A program made the position numbers and the translations under genes. The notes below the pieces were generated by a model, which was not told where the DNA came from, made no database searches, and worked only from the letters and a program-made list of their open reading frames with translations. A DNA stretch of 27,302 bases, from positions 1-27,302 of the IMG/VR virus record IMGVR_UViG_3300017770_000118. One strand, given 5' to 3'. The stretch is from a virus. Shown in pieces: positions 1 through 6,550 of the stretch. Position 1 is the stretch's first letter, and every line of letters begins with the position of its first letter.

Positions 1-498
1 AGTACCAGTTGTGTAGTTTGGACCTGCAGCTGGGATTGGTGCGTCATTAAGCACAGCAGGGTTTTCACCATTCTGTGCAGTTTGTGAGAATCCAGTGTTC
101 GTTGAAGAACCAGCAGCATTTCTACCACTGAAGTCTGAATCAGCTTCGTTAAATAAAGCTTCTGTGCCAGATTGACTAGAGAATCTACTTCTCATTGCAA
201 ATATAAGACCAGTTGGTCCTGACATAGGTTGTACGCCACAAATATCGTAAGCGATAAGATTTGGCATTGCTCTTCTAACTAAACTGATAAGAATTGGATT
301 CCAGTTTTGTATAGATGAACCAGTAGCGTTTGAAGGAGCCGACTCAGACATAAACTGAGCGTCTTCTTTTAAACTTTTCTCTTGGTTCTCTAGTACAACA
401 GAAGTGACTGCTCTTTTATAACTATCACCGATCTTTGGAAGATCAGGATGGTCTAAAACAGGCTGCCACTTGTTTTGTATAGATTCTGATAAAAACAT
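1..498 (-). CDS. gp23: Major capsid protein gp23, N-terminal 166 codons (cut by window edge)
   Basis: This is the hexameric shell protein of T4-like heads. Translating from the ATG at 498-496 gives an open frame to base 1. It contains the family hallmark LVRRAMPNLIAYDICGVQPM at about residues 73-92, followed by SGPTGLIFAMRSRF. A strong ribosome-binding site (AGGAGA) lies 8-9 nt before the ATG. The first ~50 residues are charged and resemble the propeptide that the prohead protease removes in T4. A possible cleavage point is FMSE|SAP after Glu52. The gene follows gp22 with a 52-nt gap holding a 16-bp palindrome. Only the N-terminal part is visible; the remainder lies outside the window. Identity is secure from sequence and order. 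Confidence 0.97.
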   Translation of the reverse strand, partial: MFLSESIQNKWQPVLDHPDLPKIGDSYKRAVTSVVLENQEKSLKEDAQFMSESAPSNATGSSIQNWNPILISLVRRAMPNLIAYDICGVQPMSGPTGLIFAMRSRFSSQSGTEALFNEADSDFSGRNAAGSSTNTGFSQTAQNGENPAVLNDAPIPAAGPNYTTGT

Positions 499-524
499 AT
501 TTTTATCTCTCCTTTTTCTCTTTT

Positions 525-538
525 AGTTTAATTAAACT
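525..538. repeat. AT-rich palindrome in the gp23 leader
   Basis: AGTTTAATTAAACT is a perfect palindrome, extending by one pair to positions 524-539. It lies between the gp22 stop and the gp23 ribosome-binding site. No T-run follows on the minus strand, so it is not a convincing intrinsic terminator. In RNA it could form a weak AU-rich hairpin or serve as a protein-binding site. Its function is unknown. Confidence 0.5.
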
Positions 539-550
539 ACTAAAAAGTTA

Positions 551-2020
551 TTAGTATAACTTCTTAGCTTGGTTTTTACTAATTGCAGCTGTGTATGCAG
601 CCATTGACTCAGATACAAAAGCATCCGAAGTCATGTTATCTGTTGCAGCTACTTCATTAGATTCAGTATCACTTGCTTTTGATTTCGGAAAGTAAGAATT
701 TTTAATTGTTTCTACTTTCGTTCTATAATCAGCAGCATCCACATACTCAATACTTTCTGCTAAACCTTTAAGTTTTTCAGTTTCAGTTTCAGCAAGGTCA
801 CTAGATACGTCATTTATAATGTCGTCTTTAGCAAATTCGCCAATTTTCTGATTTAACTCTACATTAGATTCTAATGTTTTGTTCATATCTTCTTTTAACT
901 TAATGATTGTTGCAGCTTGATCCTCAACAACATCAAATTTACTTTCAGGTAAATCAATGTAATGAGTTTCAAAAAGTTTCTTCATGCCACCAATAAAGTC
1001 TTCAGTAATTTCTGCCTTTAGACCTTTTTCGATAGCCAATTCGTTGTCTTTCATCCAAGACTCGACAACGTAATTTAGATAAGCGTCAACTTTTTCTACG
1101 ATTTCTGATTTAGTTTCTTCAACTTTATCAGCAACTTTTGATTCGTATTCGCCTTCTAATTTTTCAATTTCTTCTACAAGTTTTGCTTTAACAGCAGATT
1201 CGAAAATTGTAGCAGCTTTTGCTTTAAACTCTTCCGATAGTTCTTCACCATCTGTAAGAGCAGCTACGTCTTCTTTCATATCCATGTCTTTTACTTTATC
1301 TTTTGCAGAAGCTTTAATATCTTTTTTATCTTCTTTTTCGTCTTCTTCTTTAACTTCTTTGTCGTGTTCTTTATTTGCTTTGATGTCTTTTTTCTTTTCG
1401 TCTTCAGACTCTTCTTTCATCTCTTTGTCTTTTTGAGATTTGATGTCTTTCTTCTCACCATCGTGAGCAGTTTCTTTTTTGTCTTGCGACTTTTTCAAAG
1501 CGTCTAAAGCAGCCTTAGGCATTTCGCCCTCTGACATTTCTTTTTCCTTATCAGCTTGCGCCTTTAATTCTTTTTCTTTGTCAGCCATAGTTTCTTTCAT
1601 CTTTTCAATCTCAGCTTTGATCATGTCAGATTTCTTATGGTCTTCCGCTTCTTTCATTTCTTTTTCTTTGTCATTTACTTGAGCGTTCATTTTTTTAATG
1701 TCAGCTTGTGCTTTCATCATCTTTTCTTTTTCTTTCTCGTCAGCTTCTTTAACTTCTTCCTTGTCTTCATAAGTTTCAGACTTAGGTTTCATGTCGTAAT
1801 TAGCTTTAAGAGATTGCATTGGCTCAGCAGGTTTTGCACTTTTTTGTTGTGGGTCACCAGTAATGTGGTTTACCCCTTGTGCGAAATCAATTTTGCCATC
1901 AGTTGGGCTTGTGATAGCCTTAGTGATAACATTCTGAATAGTTGCCCCTAAAGTTTTAGGTGCTTCTGCTGGAGCGGCATTTTTTTTCGGCGCCATAGCG
2001 TCAGTTTTACCGTTTTCCAT
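551..2020 (-). CDS. gp22: Prohead core scaffold protein gp22
   Basis: Main internal scaffold around which the prohead shell assembles; in T4 it is degraded by gp21 before DNA packaging. The C-terminal part (about residues 258-445) carries the conserved gp22 region, including YLNYVVESWMKDNELAIEKG at about 314-333 and the following EITEDFIGGMKKLFETHYID. Residues ~80-250 are an extremely Lys/Glu/Asp-rich, predicted helical stretch with KKDIK(A/S) recurring at about 190, 210 and 232. At 489 residues it is much longer than T4 gp22 (about 270), and the charged stretch accounts for most of the difference. The ATG at 2020 has GAGGA 9 nt upstream. An exact late promoter box and a hairpin precede it, and gp23 follows, so the two are probably co-transcribed. 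Confidence 0.93.
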   Translation of the reverse strand: MENGKTDAMAPKKNAAPAEAPKTLGATIQNVITKAITSPTDGKIDFAQGVNHITGDPQQKSAKPAEPMQSLKANYDMKPKSETYEDKEEVKEADEKEKEKMMKAQADIKKMNAQVNDKEKEMKEAEDHKKSDMIKAEIEKMKETMADKEKELKAQADKEKEMSEGEMPKAALDALKKSQDKKETAHDGEKKDIKSQKDKEMKEESEDEKKKDIKANKEHDKEVKEEDEKEDKKDIKASAKDKVKDMDMKEDVAALTDGEELSEEFKAKAATIFESAVKAKLVEEIEKLEGEYESKVADKVEETKSEIVEKVDAYLNYVVESWMKDNELAIEKGLKAEITEDFIGGMKKLFETHYIDLPESKFDVVEDQAATIIKLKEDMNKTLESNVELNQKIGEFAKDDIINDVSSDLAETETEKLKGLAESIEYVDAADYRTKVETIKNSYFPKSKASDTESNEVAATDNMTSDAFVSESMAAYTAAISKNQAKKLY

Positions 2021-2062
2021 TTTAGTTTTCCTCTTCTTTTTATATTAAAATTGCAATAATTG

Positions 2063-2077
2063 GACTATAAAATAGTC
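2063..2077 (-). other. Hairpin at the predicted 5' end of the gp22-gp23 transcript
   Basis: GACTAT and ATAGTC form a perfect 6-bp inverted repeat around a 3-nt loop. On the minus strand it begins 6-7 nt downstream of the TATAAATA box, so the late transcript would start at or next to this stem. It may stabilise the mRNA 5' end. No T-run follows, so it is unlikely to be a terminator. Confidence 0.5.
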
Positions 2078-2083
2078 AACTAT

Positions 2084-2091
2084 TATTTATA
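2084..2091 (-). promoter_or_regulatory. T4-type late promoter upstream of gp22
   Basis: The minus strand reads TATAAATA, an exact match to the late-promoter box recognised in T4 by the gp55 sigma-like factor with gp33 and the sliding clamp. It lies about 64 nt before the gp22 ATG, in the gp21-gp22 gap. It should drive gp22 and gp23. Confidence 0.8.
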
Positions 2092-2094
2092 AAA

Positions 2095-2739
2095 TTACAG
2101 CTTTTTAAGAAAGTTCTCAAACACAATAGCATTTTTCTCTGCTCTTGCGATTCGTTCTTTACTCTCAACCTGTACTTTTAATTCTTTAACCTCTGCTTCT
2201 TTCAAAATCCCATTATTCCAAATCCATTCTTTGCCTTCCATTATGCCTTCTACAAAAGCGTCTGGAGCAGATGGATCAGCAACTATATCAGCTGCTGTCG
2301 CAAGGTAAAAATCGTTGTTAACTACATTGGCACCTTGACTATTTGATAGTGTGCCCATACCTCGGGAAGAAACGCCTAATCTTGCACCTTCATCTATAAG
2401 TGACTTCACAATTTTTCCATATGGTGTGTCTAGGACTCTTGCTTCTCCGATAAAATTATTGCCTTCTGGATACAGAGCTTTAATCATATGACTAACTCTT
2501 TCTAGGTTGACGGTGGGACCGTCTGGATGACCTAGTTCGCCAAATGCTCTGTTTTTATTGATAAATTCTCTGTTGTATCTAACAACTTCTCTTTGAAGAA
2601 TCTCTTTTGGATACATTCTGCCATTCTTATTTTTGATGTCAGATTGCATAAAGATACCTTTGATGGCATAATTTTTTTTGCCATTAGTTTCTTCTACAAT
2701 GTATTCCGCTTGTTCTATTTCTTCGGTAATTAGCTTCAT
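2095..2739 (-). CDS. gp21: Prohead core maturation protease gp21
   Basis: Serine protease (peptidase S80 type) that cleaves the scaffold and trims the capsid protein during head maturation. Family motifs are clear: AFGELGHPDGPTVNLERVSH at about residues 65-84, with the probable catalytic His71, and GARLGVSSRGMGTLS at about 118-132, with the probable catalytic serine at 124 or 125. At 214 residues it is close to T4 gp21 (about 212). The C-terminal ~35 residues are charged and probably helical, as expected for the self-cleaved tail. An exact TATAAATA box lies 30 nt before the ATG. The ribosome-binding site is weak (AAGAGA). gp22 follows after a 74-nt gap. Identity is secure; the exact catalytic serine is inferred. 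Confidence 0.96.
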   Translation of the reverse strand: MKLITEEIEQAEYIVEETNGKKNYAIKGIFMQSDIKNKNGRMYPKEILQREVVRYNREFINKNRAFGELGHPDGPTVNLERVSHMIKALYPEGNNFIGEARVLDTPYGKIVKSLIDEGARLGVSSRGMGTLSNSQGANVVNNDFYLATAADIVADPSAPDAFVEGIMEGKEWIWNNGILKEAEVKELKVQVESKERIARAEKNAIVFENFLKKL

Positions 2740-2768
2740 AAGTATCTATCTCTTAATTTCTCTACTAA

Positions 2769-2776
2769 TATTTATA
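2769..2776 (-). promoter_or_regulatory. T4-type late promoter upstream of gp21
   Basis: Exact TATAAATA on the minus strand in the 44-nt gap between the third small beta-rich gene and gp21. Its end is 29 nt before the gp21 ATG, leaving a leader of roughly 20-25 nt. Confidence 0.8.
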
Positions 2777-2783
2777 CAAATTA

Positions 2784-3176
2784 TTATCTAAACTCGGCAA
2801 TAATCGTGTAATTATCACCATTTGCAAAATTTTTTGTAGATAGTAAAACATCACCTGTAGGTGTTGTCGAGTTATTTGTTATCTCATTACCATCTGCTCT
2901 TAAATCGAAAAAACCTTGACCAGACAATAAAACTGCGGTAGCGTTAGTTTCGCCATCCCATATAAGTTCTACTGCTGACTTACTGTCAGACGTATTAATA
3001 GAATAATATAACTTTGATATTTTTCTATTTCCATCCTCAGTCATAAAAGTTAATTCAGAAGCGTCAACTTTTTTGACTAGGTTCTCACCTGTACCGTCAG
3101 AGAAGTTTGTAAGTTTAGTTGTAAACTTGACACCTGAAGTATCTGCGATTGTTAAGCTTGAAACTGTATCAGCCAT
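2784..3176 (-). CDS. Small beta-rich protein, third of three tandem paralogues
   Basis: I do not recognise this 130-residue protein from a named family. It is similar to its two upstream neighbours: all share a V(V/L/K)..DAS core (VDASEL here, at about residue 38), then an L/I-rich strand ending LYY, a xLSG motif (LLSGQGFF), a TGDVL(L/V)S motif near residue 107 and a C-terminal Y(T/N/V)I..EF strand. The sequence is rich in Ser, Thr and Asn with alternating hydrophobics, as in an all-beta fold, and has no signal peptide or membrane segment. The start overlaps the previous gene by 8 nt and has AAGGA upstream. Placement between gp68 and gp21 suggests a head-associated structural or decoration protein; that is inference. 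Confidence 0.85.
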   Translation of the reverse strand: MADTVSSLTIADTSGVKFTTKLTNFSDGTGENLVKKVDASELTFMTEDGNRKISKLYYSINTSDSKSAVELIWDGETNATAVLLSGQGFFDLRADGNEITNNSTTPTGDVLLSTKNFANGDNYTIIAEFR

Positions 3177-3570
3177 TTGTAAATCCTTTTTCTTTTCTAA
3201 ATTCTACTACTATATTATATGTTGACACCGTACTATCAGATGACACAAGCACGTCACCTGTCGGATTGACAAGTGTTATGCCTGTGTCTTCTTGTTTAAT
3301 TCGTGGTTCGTTTTTCTTCAAACCGTAATTACCACGTCCACTAAATTGTGTTGCAGCTTGTTCATCTGTCTCAGCGTCAAAGAAAAAAGTTAAATTTCCC
3401 GAACCGAGTATCTCGTAATACAAGTGTGCAATTGACAAGTTAGGACTTGACGTTGCGCCTGATAAAATACTTGCGTCTAATAATGTTTGTTTTGTTTCAC
3501 CACCTAAACCATTTGCTTTAACAATAACTTTTTTATTATCATCAGCTAATGTTTCAGTAGTGATTGCCAT
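3169..3570 (-). CDS. Small beta-rich protein, second of three tandem paralogues
   Basis: This 133-residue protein resembles the genes on either side. Visible shared elements are the N-terminus MAI(T/S)T.TL(A/S)D, LLDASIL at about residue 31, LSIAHLYYEI, the FSGRGNYG motif, PTGDVLVSS near residue 107 and YNIVVEFR near the C-terminus. It is all-beta in character with no membrane segment. Only 2 nt separate it from the upstream paralogue, whose stop codon directly precedes this ATG, and I see no good ribosome-binding site, so translation may be coupled. Function is unknown. A head-surface or minor capsid role is inferred from position among prohead genes. Confidence 0.85.
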   Translation of the reverse strand: MAITTETLADDNKKVIVKANGLGGETKQTLLDASILSGATSSPNLSIAHLYYEILGSGNLTFFFDAETDEQAATQFSGRGNYGLKKNEPRIKQEDTGITLVNPTGDVLVSSDSTVSTYNIVVEFRKEKGFTNG

Positions 3571-3572
3571 TA

Positions 3573-3947
3573 TTAACTATAATTAAAATTGTCTTTTACT
3601 ACTTCAATTACAACATAACCACTTGCACTTACCGTTGTGATTGAAATATCACCATCGGTTGCATGTGTAGCAGCACCTGCTGAGTTCACAATTGTACCTG
3701 CGTTATAAACATCACTACCTGATAGTGATATTGCTTTCTCTGCTGTTGCACCATTTTTTATAAATGATAATGTAGCGTAACCTGTAAGCGCAAATTTTAG
3801 ACCTCTAATTTTTAACTGCCCACCATTTTGGTGTGCGTTTAATCCAGAAGCGTCAATTACGGTTGTGGTAGCGCTGTCATTTGTAAATTCCACTAATACT
3901 TTTGCAAAACCTCTAGTATCTGATAGAGTTCTTGTTGATATTGCCAT
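3573..3947 (-). CDS. Small beta-rich protein, first of three tandem paralogues
   Basis: This 124-residue protein begins MAISTRTLSDT, closely matching the next gene's MAITTETLADD. It shares VIDASGL at about residue 30, LKIRGLKFAL, ISLSGSDVYN and a C-terminal YVVIEVV strand with the two downstream paralogues. It is the most divergent around the TGD motif (here TDGDISI). AAGGGA before the ATG is a strong ribosome-binding site, so this is the likely translation entry point for the trio. No enzymatic motif, signal peptide or membrane helix is visible. It is probably a virion or prohead protein by location; not assignable to a T4 gene. Confidence 0.85.
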   Translation of the reverse strand: MAISTRTLSDTRGFAKVLVEFTNDSATTTVIDASGLNAHQNGGQLKIRGLKFALTGYATLSFIKNGATAEKAISLSGSDVYNAGTIVNSAGAATHATDGDISITTVSASGYVVIEVVKDNFNYS

Positions 3948-3965
3948 ATGCTATTCCCTTTACCT

Positions 3966-4223
3966 TTATCTTCTTAAAATTGTTAATGTTTCTTTGTCAA
4001 AGTATTTCATTAAATCGTTCACTTTAACATTATACATTTTAGAGGCCGCTTTGACATTCTTCTCAAAGTCAGCGATTACATCTGCTGATTTATCAGCAGC
4101 TCTAAAAACCATATCTACAGCTTTTTTCATCTTAGGCGATAACTTATTATATTGCCTAGTTCGCTTGTAGTCGTTGCCGTCAGTAATTATTTCTTCTCTA
4201 AATTTACTGAGCGTCTTGGTCAT
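3966..4223 (-). CDS. gp68: Prohead core protein gp68-like
   Basis: Small basic helical protein of 85 residues (T4 gp68 is about 141). I see no strong motif; the call rests on position directly after gp67 in the 20-67-68-21 order, its small size and lysine-rich composition. In T4, gp68 is a minor component of the prohead core that influences head shape. The start lies inside the end of gp67 (20-nt overlap), with GAGG upstream of the ATG, which suggests translational coupling. The C-terminus KYFDKETLTILRR is strongly charged. It could instead be an unrelated small head protein. Confidence 0.65.
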   Translation of the reverse strand: MTKTLSKFREEIITDGNDYKRTRQYNKLSPKMKKAVDMVFRAADKSADVIADFEKNVKAASKMYNVKVNDLMKYFDKETLTILRR

Positions 4224-4470
4224 TACTTGGCACCTCTTCAGCAGGAGTTTCCTCTGCTGATTGTTCTATGTTATCACCTGTAAAAGGATCAGCCTCAGGT
4301 GCTATAACACCTTGTTGACCTGTAAACATAGATTTAGCCACATCAGTTTTAGCGTCATCTAAAGAAGCAGCAATCTTATCTGACATGGTGTCATTAAAGT
4401 TTTTCTGTGCTTCTGTATTGTCGCCTTTATCCAAGTTATCTACGAAATTTTTTAAATTTTCTTTACTCAT
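4204..4470 (-). CDS. gp67: Prohead core protein gp67-like
   Basis: An 88-residue acidic protein matching T4 gp67 in size (about 80) and placement between the portal and gp68. The N-terminal half is helical with a segment FNDTMSDKIAASLDDAKTDV at about residues 25-44, typical of the family, and the C-terminal third is a Glu/Asp/Pro-rich tail. In T4, gp67 is part of the internal core needed for prohead assembly and is processed by gp21. GAGGA lies upstream of the ATG, which sits 8 nt inside the end of gp20. The gp68-like gene overlaps its 3' end. The call is supported mainly by context and composition. Confidence 0.75.
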   Translation of the reverse strand: MSKENLKNFVDNLDKGDNTEAQKNFNDTMSDKIAASLDDAKTDVAKSMFTGQQGVIAPEADPFTGDNIEQSAEETPAEEVPSNDQDAQ

Positions 4471-5980
4471 CTTTTATTTCCTCTTTTTCACTTGATTGTT
4501 CAGGTTCTACAGGTTGTTCTTTCTGTATCTCATCATCAATCATTTTTTGTTCTAATTCATTTTGTTTTAAAATTTTTGTTCTTACATATTGATGACTAAA
4601 ATACTTACCAACATATTGTTCTAAATCTCTAGCAAGACCCACTCGTTCTCTCATCATCTCACTATGTTTTAGTTCAGCAAAGTATCCATCTTGTAAGTAA
4701 GTGTATGTAATATCATTTTGCATATTGTCCCATTCTTCAGGAGCAATAACACCTTTTAAAACAAGTTGTGTTTTTAATAGATCATGGAATAACATACAGA
4801 ATTTTTTTCTTAATCTGCCTACAAATTTAGTAAACTTAACTTCATCTCTACTAATTTCAGCTGCACGACCAAGGTTAAATCCTGATCCACTTTCTAATCT
4901 ACTAATAGGTACGTTTAGAGAACGATATAGTTTTCTTTGGAAGTATTCTATATCTTGTATCTCACCTAGGTTTTGACCACCAGGTAAAGTTGTAATTTCA
5001 GTTCCTCTTCCACCTTCTCTACGAGGTAACCAAAAGTCTTCTAACATACTCATATAGTTTCTGTCATCTCTTACTTCACCTGTACTTGCGTCATATACAA
5101 GTTTATTTCTATATCTAGCCATAACATCTCTTAAATATTGTTCAGCCTTGATCTTAGGTAAATTACCTACATCAATATAGAATATTCTTCTTTCAGGTGC
5201 ACGAGCAATTCTGTATATTACAACAGCGTCTTCAATCATTCTTAATTGATTGACAGGTTTAATTGCTTTATGTAAATAAGATAAAACTAAATTATGTGTC
5301 TGATCTATAAGACCAGAAGGGCAATATGCAATTGCGTCTGTAGCAATCTTTAATCCACCTACGTTTGAAGCTGCTGTAGGATGTATTCCCTTTTCATTAT
5401 ACATAAAGTATTCCTGAAATTTATCAGAGAAAGAGAAAGAGCCTGGCACGCCATCTACTCTTTGTTTTCTAACTTCTCTTATCTTCTTAATCTTTCTAGG
5501 ATCAATATATCTTAATTCTGTTATCCCTAATCTTGGTGAATCTTTATCTATAATCTTATGATAATAAACTCTACCATCAACATACCATCTTCTAAAGATG
5601 TCATGTCCTTTTATATCAAAACTTAATAGTTTAAGTACCTCACCAAATGACTCTCTCATTTTTCTTTTGATTGAATCACTATAATTTACTCTACTTAAAT
5701 CTAGTTGTACTGATTGTTGATTTTCATTAGAGACTATTGCTTCTGAAACAATATCCTCTATTGCAAGGTCACACTCGGGATGTAGTGCTACCTCTCTATA
5801 TCTTCTTATTAAGTCTAGTTCGTTTCTAGCATTTGTATCGAACCCACCGTAAGACGCAAAGAACCCACCAGCAGGGACGGTTTGTGTTCCGTCCTCTGCT
5901 TGTGGAGGTACTATGTTTTGTCTTGGATCGGTTGACTGAGTGCCTAAACGCTCTATCTTAAACCCAAATAGTTCTGCCAT
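4463..5980 (-). CDS. gp20: Portal vertex protein gp20
   Basis: Forms the dodecameric ring at one head vertex through which DNA enters and leaves, and which nucleates prohead assembly. Family signatures include ELRYIDPRKIKKIREVRKQR at about residues 155-174, RRIFYIDVGNLPKIKAEQYL near 264-283, the RNKLVYDASTGEVRDDRNYM stretch, the WLPRREGGRGTEITTLPGG motif near 317-335 and LYRSLNVPISRLE. Its 505 residues compare with about 524 in T4. The last ~35 residues are Glu/Gln-rich. The ATG at 5980 has GAGGA 8 nt upstream. gp67 overlaps its 3' end by 8 nt and gp19 lies upstream. This is the marker gene widely used to type marine T4-like phages; identity is secure. Confidence 0.98.
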   Translation of the reverse strand: MAELFGFKIERLGTQSTDPRQNIVPPQAEDGTQTVPAGGFFASYGGFDTNARNELDLIRRYREVALHPECDLAIEDIVSEAIVSNENQQSVQLDLSRVNYSDSIKRKMRESFGEVLKLLSFDIKGHDIFRRWYVDGRVYYHKIIDKDSPRLGITELRYIDPRKIKKIREVRKQRVDGVPGSFSFSDKFQEYFMYNEKGIHPTAASNVGGLKIATDAIAYCPSGLIDQTHNLVLSYLHKAIKPVNQLRMIEDAVVIYRIARAPERRIFYIDVGNLPKIKAEQYLRDVMARYRNKLVYDASTGEVRDDRNYMSMLEDFWLPRREGGRGTEITTLPGGQNLGEIQDIEYFQRKLYRSLNVPISRLESGSGFNLGRAAEISRDEVKFTKFVGRLRKKFCMLFHDLLKTQLVLKGVIAPEEWDNMQNDITYTYLQDGYFAELKHSEMMRERVGLARDLEQYVGKYFSHQYVRTKILKQNELEQKMIDDEIQKEQPVEPEQSSEKEEIKDE

Positions 5981-5995
5981 ATTATATCCTCAATT

Positions 5996-6026
5996 CTACT
6001 TAATTATTTAGTCGTCTATTAAGTAG
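5996..6026 (-). repeat. 9-bp inverted repeat across the gp19 stop codon
   Basis: CTACTTAAT (5996-6004) and ATTAAGTAG (6018-6026) are perfect inverted copies separated by 13 nt. The structure spans the gp19 stop codon and the gp19-gp20 gap. On the minus strand it is followed by the gp20 ribosome-binding site and not by a T-run, so an RNA-processing or attenuating stem is more likely than an intrinsic terminator. Confidence 0.5.
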
Positions 6027-6546
6027 TAGTATTTGTTTCAAAGTATTGGTATCTATGCGTTGCAGTAAAAGATTCTACTGCATTGTTAGTACCGTAATCC
6101 AGACCAATGTCGTCCAATGTTATTGGGAACATTCCTCTGAAAGTGTATGATTTAATCACGTTACCGTTTCGGTCTAATTGGTCAACGAAAGAGTCAACTT
6201 GATAGTCAGCAGGATTAACAAGGCCTTCATTATCAGACATATTGTTAATACCATTTAACCATCTCTCGTATGCGTTTCTAATTAAAAAGTCAGTATCATT
6301 TAGCATAGTTGTAGTCCATGTACCGAATGTTCTATCACCCGCTACATATAACTCCCTACCTCTAAATGGTATCGCAACTTCTCCCAAGGTCATTCCTGGT
6401 AGACTTGTTGATGTACATAAGAAAGACATTGTTTCAGTCTCTCCACCTACACTTGCAAATCCAGGGAAAGGCATTGTCACTCTGAACTGATTGGCTCGAG
6501 CTCCACCGCCTCTTAACTTACTTTTAAAGTCATTTATATTTGGCAT
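6019..6546 (-). CDS. gp19: Tail tube protein gp19
   Basis: Forms the stacked hexameric rings of the inner tail tube. Its 175 residues compare with about 163 in T4. The N-terminus has the conserved RANQFRVTMPFPGF (about residues 17-30), followed by SLPGMTLGEVAIPFRGRELY near 48-67 and RTFGTWTTTMLNDTDFLIRN near 73-92, all characteristic of the gp19 tube fold. The C-terminal half has the FRGMFPITLDDIGLDYGTNN stretch. AGGAG precedes the ATG. It follows the sheath gene gp18 by 4 nt, matching the T4 order, and the two are surely co-transcribed. No unusual feature apart from an inverted repeat at its stop codon. Confidence 0.96.
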   Translation of the reverse strand: MPNINDFKSKLRGGGARANQFRVTMPFPGFASVGGETETMSFLCTSTSLPGMTLGEVAIPFRGRELYVAGDRTFGTWTTTMLNDTDFLIRNAYERWLNGINNMSDNEGLVNPADYQVDSFVDQLDRNGNVIKSYTFRGMFPITLDDIGLDYGTNNAVESFTATHRYQYFETNTTT

Positions 6547-6550
6547 GGTT

